Below, in pieces: positions 1-28,495 of a stretch of DNA of 64,000 nt (the first letter of the stretch is position 1; the number at the start of each line of letters is the position of its first letter). The stretch spans positions 41,593,115-41,657,114 of the forward strand of contig NC_045138.2 in the NCBI RefSeq assembly GCF_008831285.2, given 5' to 3'. The position numbers and the translations under genes were made by a program. The stretch is from Nymphaea colorata. Taxonomy: Eukaryota > Streptophyta > Magnoliopsida > Nymphaeales > Nymphaeaceae. Below the pieces are notes generated by a model. The model was not told where the DNA came from. It saw nothing but the letters and a program-made list of their open reading frames with translations, and ran no database searches.

Positions 1-641
1 ACAACTAGAAACATTTATTAATCTAGGTTGACATTTGAAATTTAATTTAATATAACTACTTTTAAATACACTAACATATTATCATAAAAAATATAAGGAC
101 ATGGCATCTACGTCTGATACAAGTTTGACCATGAAACGCTACAGCATGCTAGTGTTGCACAATATTACATGCTCATTTGACACCTTTCTTACTTGACAAT
201 CAAATGCTACAAAATCTGTTGACTGCACCAGATATCGCTACTCTACAGAACATGTCATTATGGAGTTGGAACGAACCGTCTAGCCTGTGTTCAGTGCTTA
301 TATGTGACTTTCAGATTCTTCCTTGACAGTTAATGGTTAATCAGATGTATACCACCAAGTTAAACAAGTCATATCAAGTTTAGAATTCCACCCATGAACA
401 AACCTTGCCCTGTGCTGTGAGCCTGTGACTGTTATAACTGCAAGAACCTGTCATAGTTGTACAGTGTACAAGAGTCTACTTTTGGATAATCAATATTAAT
501 GCCTGATAAAAGCTGATAATGAGGAGTCCAGCCTACTAGATCATGTTACCTAATTACCAGTAACTACTTTAATAACAGTTCACAACTGAATATGCTATAG
601 AAGAATTAAAGAAGCAAGAAAATTTAACAAGATTAGCACAC
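1..641 (-). other. Intron of the ABCA1-type gene, no other feature
   Basis: AT-rich sequence left of the last visible ABCA exon. A donor (GT at 641-640) follows the exon. I searched by eye for the expected HNGAGKST-coding exon on the minus strand and did not find it. Nothing else is recognised here. The large introns at 1275-2964 and 6014-6737 are likewise without recognisable features. Confidence 0.6.
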
Positions 642-3600
642 CTAGAAGTGCGAGAACCTGATTTTCATACAATGTTAATTGCAATGAGTTTACAGCACAG
701 CATTTCCCTTTCTTGGTCTTGAATACTTTGCTGAGATGTCTAATCTGAACACATCTAATAGACAATAGAAACTGAAGAAGATAAGGCAAAACCCAGTGAA
801 AATTAGGATAATGACATAAGAATGTAACCAAATATCATACCTAAAAAAAAATGATTTTTTGTGATATTTTCCCAAATCAAATGCAGATATTTTTCTAGCA
901 TGCACAACTAAAAATAGATATAAATTGTGAAATGCTTCAAACAGAAAAATAATAAACTCCCATGCTTTTTCCACATTCATCACTGTCCAGATAAGCTTTC
1001 TTACAATGCCAAACTGCAAACTTTTGAAGAAACCTGTGGACAACATTGAAGCCACATACCTACCATCAGCCTCTTGCTTCCTCATTTCCAAGCTTATCGG
1101 TTCCACTATAGGTTGATAACCATCTAAAGATTCCACATGAGAGGCTGATTTATGTTCCCACTCATCTTTGAAAGTCTCATTATATAGATCAGGATTACAT
1201 GATTTCTTCTTCCAAAAACTTTTTGTAAATAAGAAGTTCCATGGCTTCTGAACTCCATACTCCCTGGGAAGAACCTAGTCAATGCAGAAAACAATAATTA
1301 ATGTGGAGTGAAAAGCATGGAAACTAATATACAGTAGAAAATAGAACGTTGTAGATGTAGTAAGCACAAGCCAGCAAGGAGGTTATGAGAAGCACCATGT
1401 TCCTACATTCAATCTTACCATGGAAACTTGCTAAGCAAGAGGGATAAAATTTAATGGAAGAAAAAATTCAGATAGAAATGAAGGTAGAGGAAGAAAAAAG
1501 AGGAAAGAGAGTTTAGTGAACAGGAGGGAGGAAGAAGGAATAAAACAAGAGAAGTGAAAAAGGGGGTTGTTAACTTGCACACGAGAGAGGGAGGGCACAG
1601 ATTTCCAACTAAGAAAGGTGTGGCTCTTTTTACGTTCTTTGATGAACCTACTATTTCTTGTTTTATTCCAATGCAAACCTGCAGGGAGTATTGGCCTAAT
1701 AAACAAAATGGGTGTACAGACGTTATACAGAAGAAAACCATCAAAAGTAGGGCCCAGCAAGGGGAAGCTAATGCACAGCTCCTTGCATCAGAAGAATAAT
1801 CTTTTCCAAAATCTGGAGAGGAATGTTATCATCATCTATTTTGAGTCTCCAAGACCTATTCAAAATGTTATGGAAGGATCTGAGGACCATAGTCCTTCCT
1901 TCAAGGGATCTTTGGCAAAGGCATTTCTATTTCGTGTTGTTGGAAAAAATCCCTAAACGAGTACAGGGACCATCTATATTGGAAAGACATTGGAACCATA
2001 GTCCTTTCTAGTTTTATTCTAAACCTTCATTTCATTTCAAAGCTTCTTTCCACTCATTATCTTAGATAATGGAACTTGGTCAAATCCAAATGCAAACATT
2101 GTCTTTGCACTCTTGCAGTGCAACACGTTTCCTCAAATTACTGTTTTGACTTTTTACAACAGCACCGCTTGCCCCTTAGTGTGGGGCTACCTCAGTAGCC
2201 CCATCCTAGGGCCCACCAGACAAGACATGCATCCTAGGCAGAACTATGACTATGATACATACAACATAAGTCCAATATAAGTTCTCTAATCCCATTAACT
2301 GAACCACTATTGCTACCAGGAACACAAGACGGAGTTCATTCTAGGGGGTTTGTCCCTTACAAACATTTGAAATATTCCATCCCCATAATAATTTGCAACA
2401 CACACAGTTTTCATCCTATGCTGTTATTCTAGCACCAAAAGAGACCAAGATCAGCATGGCAGTGCTGCCCCTAGAACATATGCAACTAGTGCCCAGTCCA
2501 TCTATCAAAGCTTCCACAAAATGTCTTCCCACAAATCCTACAACATGTACCTCTGTATACACATAAGTACATGAATATAGATATTATCTGAAGGTGCACG
2601 TATTGATTAATTGGTCATCCTAAATAATGGACTTGTCTATGCTTATGATTCAAAAATAACAGCTCATGAAGAACACTAAATAGCTGGAAGTAAATATGGG
2701 GAAACATTTCAGAAGGTATCAAAGAAAAGCTAAAACACATGTACCCACACATAGCAAATAATAAGGTTAAACAATAGAAAGTGAACCCTCAAGAGATTTA
2801 ATAACAACTTATAAATACATAAAAATAATCAGCAACATAAGAAACTATACTTCCAGCTCCAGTACAAATGTCATAAAAATTCAATACCGGAATTATGGCA
2901 TGATAAGTTAATCCATGAATGCAAATGGCCATGAAAATTGAAAGTAAATGACTTGGAAAAGTACCTTATCAAGGTATAAGGCAATGACACAGTACAATAC
3001 CGAGTCAAAAATAAGCATGCAGAGGCAGATAAGGAAATTCACTCCAGATGAATCCTGCACATGTGCATCCACGAAACTTAAGTTATTCTTAGTAGCACTG
3101 AAGAGAATGATTTCCCAGGGGATATAAAGCGATATGAACAAACCCTCCAAATATTGCTCCAACGAACTCCAACATGAGCACGCTCATAATCAGCAAAATT
3201 CACAGTTCCAAGTGCAAAAGCAGTAGGAGAAAGCAAGGAAGCAATGGCCTTCCACATCCTAAACCAAGTAAGCAAAGTGCATAAGGATATACCATAAGGG
3301 GAAAAAAAATCAAAGAGAAAAAACTTGTAAACATTAGCAATAGATATACTAACATGGAAGTAGCAGGATCATTGACAGTGTAATAAGGAAAGAACACTCC
3401 GAGGAAAGTTAGAGTACCGACCGCAACAGCTGTTTTTGCTCTTGAAAAAAATGTTGAAATTAGAAAAGAAAGCATAATTGCACTGAGCCCAAACAGAAAA
3501 AAGTATGTAAACACCACAGTTTTGTCGCTGTAATGGAAAAGAGTGGTCATGGTGCAGCAGGTGATAATTGCTGCTGACACTGCAAACTGCACCAAGAAAA

Positions 3601-6600
3601 TAAATATAAATTACAAGGTATCCACACATAGGCAGCATATTTGGATGGTTAACTCACACTGCTTATGTATGCAATAAACAAACACATCCAGTACCAAATT
3701 TATGCTTCTTCACAAATATCACATTGACTGCGAATTTGCAAGTGAAGTAGGCAACTAGGCATGCATGATGAAAGTATCAGAAATTTGAAATTTAAAATCA
3801 AATACATTTTTGGTTTCTGATAAATTCAAATTTCAATTGTAATCTCAAAATCTTTTCATTTAACTTTAATATTGAAATTCTAGCTAAAACATATTTAAAT
3901 ACTTGTAGGCCAACTGAAAACCTGAACTCATAAATTGAGAAGTTCAATTCAAACCAGTATTACAAATGTCATCTTGGGTTTTTAGTTTTTACAAATCTTA
4001 AAGCCAAAGACTTGTCATTCCTGCCATCAATGTACAAAACTCTCCATAGACAGAACACTGTACTTGGTCACAAACAGCAAGTAGATGCTGAAGGTTAACA
4101 ACAATTGTGAACAGACATGGTAGTGCCCATTCACAAACCTAACATGTTATCGTAGTAGAGAAAATAACAAGATTCTAAGAAACTTTTAAAATATCACACA
4201 TCTAAAAATATGAGTGGCAAGACTAACAAGGAGACTAGAAACAATGAAAAGGCTCTTACGTAATAGAAAAATATATAACCCCAACTAAAGAAGAATCATG
4301 GTGACATTTACATTAAAAGAAATGGCAAATATCTAAGACCATCATTCTTAAAGTATGTGCAGATGATGCATATATGAGAATAACTTGCACATATTTCAGA
4401 AAAATAGGCAGCACAAATCACACAGATACATCTCCAAAAGATAAGGGATTACTTGTGCAGTGTATGTTATAAACCAAGATAGATAGAATATGTTGTCCCG
4501 AAGTCCCATCATTTGGAGACCTTCTCTGACCCTTTGCTCCTGGAAGGTTTCAGAAATTATGCACAATTAAAGCAGAAAATAATCCAATTGACATATAAGG
4601 TAAAATTAATCACAAAACTGATATTCCAGCAAGCAAAAGAATGATCAAACATGAGCAAAATGTGAGATCCAGAAATCCCAAAATTAGACACCGAGAACAT
4701 CAAATTTGGTGGAGCCACGAATGGAACTCACGACAACCTAATTCAGTACACTAACCCAATTTTTCCAAATATCTGAGATCCAACATAATCTTGGTTTTGT
4801 TTTAGAGATGTCCAAAGAATTTGGTGGAAAATTTCCAGCACAACTTTACAACTGTACCTAAAGAATTGATTGTGTAGACCCTCTAGTCCAGGAGCCCTGA
4901 CAATCACAACATAAAGAAAATCACTTCTTTATCTTGCCAATGTCCAAAGGCTCTAACAAATCGCCTGCGTTAGAGCAAGGAAACAGATTCTCGAATGCAA
5001 GTGATCTGCATAAGCTGGAGAAAGCTAATCTATTTCTTGTTATCAAGTTAACAAACTATCACCTCCAGTGAACCCGACATTACTTAGTCTTATCAATTAT
5101 TCAAGAAAATGTTCCCCAAAACAAACAAGGAGGAAGACAAACAGACAAAATATTATTAAGCTATTCTTAAATATTATGTTGTTGTTATTCCTTCGAATTA
5201 GCACCATATCTTGAACCTTTACCTAGAGAACATCACAATCAAAACTTTTATTCAAATTTGCATGAGAAAATGGCTGGCTAGGGAACAGACGGCTGAGTAG
5301 AACTATCATATGCAATGGATGTCTGGTTCAACCTCTCTTTCTCACAAGAAAACAGAAAAAGAGAAAGAGAATCTAAAGCTTGACAAACCTTTTCAGAGAC
5401 AGAGTAGCTAATTAGACGAGACACTGGATAGAGAAATCCCAACAAGTACCTGTCCAGAAAAAAGGATAAAAAATGAGAAAGCAATCTGGTGATAACATAA
5501 TACAACGTGGAAATGTCAATAGACAATCAGCACATAAAAGAAACAATCAATAACTTAAATATTAGAAAGGCCAAACCTATAATTTCAAGATTCCTGCTTA
5601 ATTGTGGGTTTGGGACCATAATCTCAAACTTTTTAAGAACTAACAGAATGCAATTGGAACAAATAGGACAATTAAAGAGGTATATAAGAGATAATCCAAG
5701 CTAAATTTAAAAAGGTGACATACAATACTCCCATAACTCTTTTAACGATCGACTGGAACTCATCATCAGTATATTCACGAGTAGGAAATGGAACAATCCT
5801 TATAGTGGATGGAATGAATTTCGTCCAAGGATACTTGAAATGCAATTGATCCACAAAATTTCCTACTAGCTGCTGTTTTTTGTCCTCTGCAGTAACCTCA
5901 GAAGCATATAATTCAGAAGAACCTCCATCATCAACAAACTTCATGTTACCAACTACGTCAGTCAGATTAATTTGGGATGAAAATATTATTAATGAATCCA
6001 TGACCTGCTGCAGCTGAAAAGAAAAAAGAGAGACAAACAAAAATCATCATAATCACAATATAAGAGATACAGTAAAAATCAAACCTAAGAACAGATTATT
6101 ACTCATTAATACTAGAAAGGAAACTCAATGTTCCAACAACATATCAGCAGGGCAGTTGCCTAACCATAAAAGCATTTCTAAGATGGTATGAACTTTGAAC
6201 TTTGAAGACATTGAAAACTTGCCAAACCTAAAGACACATCCTAATGTAGTCAGCACCTACCCAAAATGTGAAGTCAGAGTCAATTTCAAGAAACATCTGA
6301 AAATAATAGCACATTTGTTCAACTATTGCTGTTTCATTAACAATTTAAAAGAATAGCACTTCATAGAGACAGTTGTGGAGAAAATCAAGAGGGAAAGATT
6401 AAGAGCTTCACAAGAAGGAAAATAATGAAATGGCACAATACTGCAATAAAACTTCAGTCAACATAATCAGCACCTCCAAGGAGCCATGTAGAAGAATCAG
6501 AGTGGCACTTTACTTTTGGCCAGTAAGTACACAGTACAAATCAAAGCCAAATAGTACTCACATGCAAAGTACAAATGGAAAAGGTACAAGAACAAGATAC

Positions 6601-8753
6601 TGAAAAGTATAACAAGGACCAGGAAATAACAAGAAATAGTGGACAAGCTTCATGGAAAAGTAAAGAAAGAGGCCAACAACTACAAGACAGACAAACCATC
6701 ACAGTGTATGTATGGCGACGAGAGAGAGAGAGAGTACTGTTAAGAAGCCACTCAAGCCATACTGCATGGTAGGTACAGCACTGACACCCAGCTCCAAATC
6801 ATTGACATAAGGCCCATTAGTGTCCATAATGGTGTTGACATCAGGAAATCCAGAAAATGCCCACGAATGGTTTAGGCGGATGCTATAATCAAATATTTGT
6901 GGTCCACATTCATGAAAGATGACTGCTCCTTTGATTTTTGGCTTCGAAAAATTCCTAGAGATGAGAAAAGCAGAAGTTAGAACTTCTAAAGCAAGCCATT
7001 CTCTATTAAATTCTTTGCTATAGAAATAAATTATTACTTACATGATTTGGTCCCTTTGACCATAGTGGTTTGAACGTATGTAGGATTCTATCTCAAGTTC
7101 ATCCTTGTAAATTTGCCCAACAATCTAAGAAAATGAAGGTGAGATCAATAAATAAATATCAGAGTGAAGAAGGTTTTGTTGACAGAAAGTGCAGTCACAC
7201 AAAGAGAGATAACAGACATGACTTTTCCCTTTTGTCCAATAGTAATAAAGATTCAGAAAGCTCGGTTCCAACTTGACTGCAAATTAGCTTACAAACCATT
7301 ATGTGAAAGTGTCAATGAGAAAACCAGGACAATCATGAGATTATCGATTTCAGCTTCGTGGAATACATGTGGAAGCAAAAAAGAAAAATATCAAAACTAC
7401 AAATTCCTACTCCCATTATCCTGTGCACCAGAATTGCTTCATTTCTTCTATAACTAGTATATCAAAATGTGTCATGCTCCATATCCATAGCCAAAATGGC
7501 TACATAATAGGGAAAAAAGTACGGGCCTCACAATTGAATGAGTTCACAAAACATTTGAAATAGAAGATGGGACCACAAAAGTAAGCCTCTACCTTCAGAA
7601 GTGGGAACCTTAGTGACAAAAGGTTCAGCATATTCCTCGTCTCTGTCGTATCTGGCGCAAAAGCTAAGTGCTCATCGGTAGCCAGCCACAATTTAAGAAG
7701 TGCGTCAAAACTCGGAGATAGGCCACCAGCCCCTACTTCAACAAACATGCCCTTACGAATATATCTGATAAAAACAGAATGGAAAGCAAATACATTTTCG
7801 GTGAACTAGAGACAAAAGCCAATATTAGAAAACAAAGAAAACGAACTGGAGAAATTAGGCAGTAATCGTGTAAAGCATAGCCTTGTGGAACACACATTAT
7901 GCGCAAAAGTATTTTCCCACAGCACAAAAAATAATGCAAGTTAGATACATTAGCAATTCGTGGTCCCCAGTATGTTGGGCTAAACGCATACCAAGATACA
8001 CGGATGAAACTTTTCAAAATGAAAATATGGAAGTACACCAAATTCTAGACACGTCAACTCAGAGTTACTTAATCCAGAAGATGCAATACATTCGGAACGC
8101 ATCAAGCAGAGTTAATTAATATGAAAGTATAGCTTCAGTTGCTAATAGATTTCCATGCTTAACTGGCGGAAGGTTTCTTGGATGCATTTAGCCAACAAAA
8201 AAGCCACTAGCTCGTATAGGAGGACGATCGGGTGTGACAATTATCATCACAAATGATCTAAATGTTTACCAAACGCAATAAGTAGGGAAGTCTGCAAAAC
8301 ATAACGACAGTATAATGCTCAAAAGTGGGAGAACAAAAAAAAAAAAAAAAAAAAAGAAAAAACCTACCACCCAAGAGAATGCAAGAAAAGAAACTGCCAG
8401 AACAAAAGTGGAAACCCTATCAAGAACAAAGGAATAACTGATCGCGTAGAAACTCACGGCTGCGTGGGGTGAACCTCGGTGTCAACCCTCGTCCTTACGG
8501 CAATAAGCAAAAGCATCACGATCGTCGGAAGGAGAACCTACAACAAAAGACCGCCAAGAAACACATGCTTTGAAACAACAAAGAACTCGTAAGGAGACCT
8601 TGATTCCCCAACACCCCCCAAAAGAGATGGTGATGATGGTGCAAGAAACGGCAGGATTCTTACTTCCGCCGAGGTCGTGAAGGGGTGGCGACACTTGAGC
8701 AGCCAATTCTTTCGGAGGATGGCCTTAAGATGCCGACGGGAGCGCTCGTCCAT
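642..8753 (-). CDS. ABCA1: ABCA1-type ABC transporter, 5' portion (13 exons; continues beyond left edge)
   Basis: Full-size subfamily A ABC transporter, a multi-spanning membrane protein whose plant substrate is not settled. Exons on the minus strand: 8753-8664, 8537-8458, 7764-7593, 7124-7042, 6954-6738, 6013-5724, 5449-5389, 4539-4453, 3586-3354, 3258-3144, 3054-2965, 1274-1060 and 754-642, all with GT-AG borders and matching phases (615 codons seen). The protein starts [19 protein letters not shown], followed by a first membrane segment ([15 protein letters not shown], about residues 32-46), a large non-cytosolic loop with the ABCA-type [15 protein letters not shown] motif, and a cluster of membrane segments (about residues 312-515). 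The start of nucleotide-binding domain 1 is [11 protein letters not shown]...[19 protein letters not shown] (from about residue 579). The sequence follows Arabidopsis ABCA1 almost block by block. The next exon, expected to carry Walker A, was not found in 1-641, so the gene runs off the window. The start is the only upstream ATG fitting the family N-terminus. Confidence 0.93.
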
Positions 8754-9815
8754 CTCCCCCTCACCCTTCGTTCTCCTTTATTTCGAGAGCCAAACGTCGA
8801 TGAAGAGAACGCGAAGAACACTTCCTTCTCCTTCACAATCGGAACCGGACCTCCGTGACAAGAAGGCAGAGAACTGAGAGAAGACGAAGTGGGAGCGGGA
8901 GATACAAGGAAACGCTCATCTCCCGCTTGATAAACCTTCGTGCAAAATTCCGGCGGTCCCTTCTTTGCATGGGAACTCAAAACCTTCCAGCCATCGGAGG
9001 ATGGAAAACTTTTAAAGAACGGGAGGCGGGTAGTGACAACGGGGCGAGGAGGCACAAAAAATTGGTCGCAGAAAAAGAAAGACTGGTGGTGGTGGCGACA
9101 GGGATGGTGCAATCGCGCAAACCGACCGGAGGAGGACCATTCAGCTCGTGTCAAGAGCAAAGGAGCCAGGAGGGAGGTGGGTAGCGGCGACAATGGAAGA
9201 TAAATGACGATGACGTTGGTACAGTTGAAGACGGAGGGGGTGAGTGGGCGGTCGGTGGTGGCGGCGAAAATGGGAGAAGGAAGAGGAAGAAGCGTGGCCG
9301 CAGATGACGATCGACTGAGAGTGGGAGGCAGCCGGTCGGTCTCCACCGTCGTCGTTCTTGCGTGTTGCTTTTCCATAGTGGGTCCCACTTCAAGAAAAAG
9401 TCGATAATTTTTTGGAAAATTCTTAAGTAACCTCAATTTTTTCTTTCATTTAAATACCTTAAATTGAAATCTCCGAATTGACCTTTTTAGGTCCGAACTG
9501 GTTCGGGTTAGGTGTTCAAATGAGCCTTTTTATGACCAGCTTTGATTTGCACCATAAAAATCTTACCACGGCATTAGCAACTTATATGAATTGTTTGATT
9601 GTTTTCTAATATAGCAGACGATTCATTAACACTTCTACATATTTTTTTTAACCATTATGCTGTTCCATTGGACTCAAAATTATACTACGTTATATTATCT
9701 TATACTATATTTTGTTATATTATATTATATTACCTTATAATATATTATATTGTATTATACTATATTATATTATCTGCCGTTAGTTAAGTTTTGATCGTTC
9801 TACGAAAAGCTGTTG

Positions 9816-9848
<33 letters not shown>

Positions 9849-10784
9849 AGTCGTTTTGTTTGTACATCCATTACTCATTGGACTTGTGTGGTTTAATTTT
9901 TTTTTTTTTCAGTTCTCTCTCTCTCTCTCTCCTCCACCACGTGCACGACCTGTACCCTCCCCTTTCTGTCTCCCCCACATTTGGATTAACGTATCATATA
10001 TTATTGCTTTAATACCGATTATATCAACTCTAATTCAAATTGGAATATAGCTTAGTGTGATTAATGACATCTTAAAGTTGGCTTTAGCTTGCATCTAGAA
10101 AAGCTTGGAACCACTTAACAGTCCATAGCATGACACATATATATATATATATATATAAATCTCTGAAATTTTCTCCAAACTCTTCATTTTTAAAACTATA
10201 TTTTTAAAGTCTGTCTCAAACTCCTTTAGAAAACCATGTACTTAATTGTTGAACCTTATATCCGAGTGCTAATGTCAATCATAACGACGTGACCAAACAC
10301 ATCTGTCCTCCATCATCTCTCTCTCTCTTACAAGTTCTCTACCTTTTTCCATATGCATAAAATGAAAATATTAATATTTTGTGTTGTTAGTTCTCTTTTA
10401 TTTCTAACTAATAAGCCCCTATATCAATTAGTCTCTTTCTCTCTCACTACTTATATTTCAACTTGGGTATTGTATTTATAACACCTCAGAAATTTAGTTT
10501 CGTATTGAAATTGTGATAGATCTTCAAGGGTTTATAAAGAGGATCATAATGAGACGAGCTGAGCTAGAGGATTGAGCATAATTACAGTGTTTGCCATCAT
10601 TTGCGGCTCAAAAAGTAATGCAACCTAGCGTGACAACCTTTTGCCACTCATTTTTCATTTCAAATGATGCACAACCAATTACCAAACGATGCCTTGTAAT
10701 TTGTCCAAAATAAATGTTTATGGAGAACCAAGGCAGGCTTAGTTTTACATATATATGATTGAACGCAAGCATTGGAACCACCAA
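8754..10784. other. Intergenic region between ABCA1-type gene and SCPL-A
   Basis: About 8754-9400 is GC-rich and is the 5' flank (promoter and 5' UTR) of the divergent-reading ABCA gene. It is open in several frames, but the predicted peptides are low-complexity Ser/Pro/Arg-rich and I do not call a gene. Further right are a TATTA-rich stretch (about 9680-9775), CT repeats (9817-9848 and about 9915-9931) and an AT repeat (10136-10157). At 10600-10740 lies the 3' flank of SCPL-A, which is recognisably similar to the 3' flanks of SCPL-B and SCPL-C. Confidence 0.6.
9817..9848. repeat. (CT)n microsatellite
   Basis: Pure CT dinucleotide run of about 32 bases in intergenic DNA, with a second shorter CT run at about 9915-9931. 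Confidence 0.9.
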
Positions 10785-15983
<5,199 letters not shown>

Positions 15984-16766
15984 TTATGGTGTGTTACGAC
16001 GCCGTCTCTATAATCAGGTTTTAGTTTTTGCCTGAGGTGTGTGCTCTTAGAAGACATTCAGTCAATCAGATTTGCCAAATTTATGAATATTAATACTATT
16101 TTTTTCATTGAAAGGTGTAGATTGCTGTTTCTTAAGATGGATAAAGATGAGCTGTGAATTCTATAAATGAAATGACTGAAAGATGGGTGGAGTCTGTCGA
16201 GTTTGAAGGCAATTAACTGATTTCCAGTTTTGAGGGAGACGGTATCCGAAAATGTTCCCTTTCTTATATGTAAGGAAGTTAGAACCCCGAAGTTTCTTTA
16301 GAGGAGGTGTAATGAATGTTAGTCTTTCCTTTTTTAATTGCTTGGGATGGTGATAATTATTAGAAAGTATGTTTATTGCATTTTAAAACGTCGACAATTT
16401 TGGTTTTTATTTTCTTGTCCAGAAATGTTCCCGCATATAAGGATGTATAAACTTTAGTTATACAGATCAATTCTTGCGTCAATTTAATTTGAATTAAATT
16501 TAAATGAAGATCAGTGTTGAAAAAATCACACAAATTGAAACCTTTTTAAATGACTTCAGCTGCATATATAAGGTTGGAAGATAAAAACTCATTCCTTGAC
16601 ATGATCCAGTAGATGAACTTCTTTGTCCTGGGGATTTAGAAAAGAAAGTAGAGATGCAGAAGAGATGCCGGCGGGATTGAAATCAAAGACCTTTCTAGAT
16701 ATGATAGTGACTTCACCATCCAGCTACGTCACATAGAATCAATCATCTCCCCTCCTTGATATGTCT

Positions 16767-16884
16767 AGGGGGCGTTTGGCAATGAAAACAATAACATATT
16801 GTTCCATATATTTGTCCTAATTTATGATTAATTAGAACGATACATGAAGCATTACGTTACTGGCCTCACTGCCAAACGTTTTCC
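16767..16884. mobile_element. Short inverted-repeat (MITE-like) element
   Basis: The left end reads GGGGGCGTTTGGCAATGA. The right end, reverse-complemented, reads GGAAAACGTTTGGCAGTGA. They share CGTTTGGC(A/A)(A/G)TGA. Length is about 118 bases with no coding content. A target-site duplication is not clear. Confidence 0.45.
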
Positions 16885-16886
16885 AA

Positions 16887-17051
16887 GGGGCTGTTTGGTA
16901 GTAATAGCAAGCAGTAACACAATGTTACTTTTTCATGAAAATGAAGATGTAGATTCATAAAACACTAGAACAAATGTTTCGTGTATCTACTCCAATTTTT
17001 AAAGTAAATTCATATGACAATAGCAATGTGTTACTATCGCCAAACAACCCT
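16887..17051. mobile_element. Second short inverted-repeat (MITE-like) element
   Basis: Begins GGGGCTGTTTGGTAGTAATAG and ends with the inverse type CTATCGCCAAACAACCCT. An internal partial palindrome lies around 16907-16926. It directly follows the element at 16767-16884 and probably belongs to the same broad class of non-autonomous DNA transposons. Confidence 0.45.
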
Positions 17052-17132
17052 AAGTGATCTACAATAAATATATATATATATATTGGATGTTACTTAGAAG
17101 TTAGAACTCGGGTTTGAAAGATCCACTAACAC

Positions 17133-17250
17133 ACCCACAATATTCCTCTGTAAGGTATCTTAGGATCACATTGATTTGGTTGACAATCCAGACCCACAAT
17201 ATTCCTCTGTAAGGTATCTTAGGATCACATTGATTTGGTTGACAATCCAG
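17133..17250. repeat. Perfect 2 x 59-base tandem duplication
   Basis: The unit starting ACCCACAATATTCCTCTGTA at 17133 is repeated head to tail at 17192 without a visible mismatch, so the duplication looks recent. Confidence 0.9.
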
Positions 17251-17950
17251 CCATATTCAAACACTTAGAATCAATTAACTGGGCGACTTGTTTTGCTTTA
17301 GGGTTGCATGTGATCTAGAATCTATTTTCGTGTGGCCTTGGTCTTAATGCGGCAAATTCAGCTTACATTTATAGTACTGTTGGCAAACTATGCAAGTAAT
17401 AGGACGGGCAACTCAATGTTGTCAAATGCTGGATAGTTGTCAGATGAGTAAAATTAAAAAATTCGTCGAAGGACTGAATGCCAAACTTATGAACAAGTGC
17501 CCAAATCATATCAACCTATATTGGCATCCCTCTTTGAGGCTCCAAATGATAGAAAGAAAAGAATTTTCTGAAGGCAATTTATGTTGATCTTTGTTTGATT
17601 TGTGATGAAGTCACCAACGTGATATCTGTAATTGGCACGCATAATCCAGTAGGATCATCTTCAGTACCATCCAAGCAGTGGTGTAAAAAGAAACAAAAAC
17701 ACGACGGGCAAGCTGTGATTGATCACCACTTCTCGAGACCCACTTTTCCAATTCGATTAATCCAGAAGCAAATTAACAAATGATACTTTGAAATTTGCAC
17801 AAAACAAATGTTCATGGACAACTAAATCAGTATTCTTCCTTTGGATAATCTGCAACGGATCTAACACATTGAAAAACTGTCCACCCAAATTCCGTAAGAA
17901 ATTGTAATCTCATTTACTCTAAGACCAAATTGATAAAGGCCACCAACTAG

Positions 17951-27551
<9,601 letters not shown>

Positions 27552-27610
27552 TGCTGCCACACCGAATGGAGAGGAACTATGGTGTGTTGGTTTTTGCCTG
27601 GGGTGGCGCT

Positions 27611-27620
27611 CTACTTATAT
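27611..27620 (-). promoter_or_regulatory. TATA-like element of SCPL-C
   Basis: On the minus strand the sequence ATATAAGTAG lies about 60-70 bases before the ATG at 27551, a usual distance for a plant gene with a short 5' UTR. It is followed by a block (AACACACCATAG) also found just upstream of SCPL-A. Confidence 0.5.
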
Positions 27621-28175
27621 GGAAGAAAGCAAAATTTATGAACAATAATTTGTCACTGCTTGCTTCTATATATCATGGTAATTAAGGTGTAGATTGCTGT
27701 TTCTTAAGATGGGTAGACATGATCTGAAAATTCTTGTGAAATGAATGAGAATCGTTTCAAGCTTGTGATGATTCGGTGTCTTTCCCGCTTCGAAGGTAAA
27801 CTAATTTCCAGTTTTGTGGGAGCTAGTGCGCAAATTATTCTCTATTTCTGTTTGTAATTAAGGAAATCGAATCTTAAAGTTTTTGGTGGAGGTGTACCAA
27901 AGGTTAGACTTTCCTTTTTGTTGTTATTTGGGTTGGCGTTATGAAAAAAGAGTGAATGCAATTGCCATTTTACAATGTTCATCGAAGCTTTTTACCGTGT
28001 GGGATTTACTGTCATTTTGTAGGTTCAAACTTATTATCGATCCAGTAATCTTGCATCTATTTATTTTGAATTAAATCGACAGTGTTGAACAAAAAACGCT
28101 CGATACGTTGAAACTCATTTTTGAAATTACACGACTTCAGCTTCTCTTTTAAACAATTAACAAATTGCACGTATA

Positions 28176-28209
<34 letters not shown>

Positions 28210-28315
28210 ACCAAATTAATCCTCCCTATCTATCTCTCTTTTTATTAACAGTAAATCTTCATAAATTTAATGATTTGTTTTGAAACTTTAAGAAGAGGCT
28301 TAATATTACTTTTCA

Positions 28316-28495
28316 AAGGGTTGACGCAATGGTCAAGGTGGGAGCTGGTAGACTGCTAATTGTGGTTTTGAATTCCTGAATATCAATAGCTTGTGTTGCA
28401 AAAGAAGGGCCCCTGAAAATGCAAGTTGAAGCGTGATGGGGACTGTACCTCGAAACATCAAAAGTATGTCTTGTACCTTAAAAAAAGAACGAGGT
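28316..28495 (+). mobile_element. tRNA-derived SINE-like segment
   Basis: Starts with GGTTGACGCAATGGTCAAGG, resembling a Pol III A box, with GTGGTTTTGAATTCCTG about 35 bases on, resembling a B box. It ends in a short A-rich tail (CCTTAAAAAAAG). The spacing fits plant SINEs. No clear target-site duplication was seen. Confidence 0.45.

Noticed and set aside
1431-1956. Overlapping short frames on both strands
   Set aside because: Inside the 1.7 kb ABCA intron (1275-2964). No conserved motif.
8660-9436. Long minus-strand open frame (258 codons) over the ABCA first exon and upstream DNA
   Set aside because: Composition is Ser/Pro/Arg low-complexity, it begins without a supported start, and it overlaps the ABCA first exon in another frame. 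GC-rich promoter or UTR DNA explains it.
17100-17130. Pol III B-box-like GGGTTTGAAAGATCC
   Set aside because: No A box or cloverleaf around it, so neither a tRNA nor a SINE is supported.
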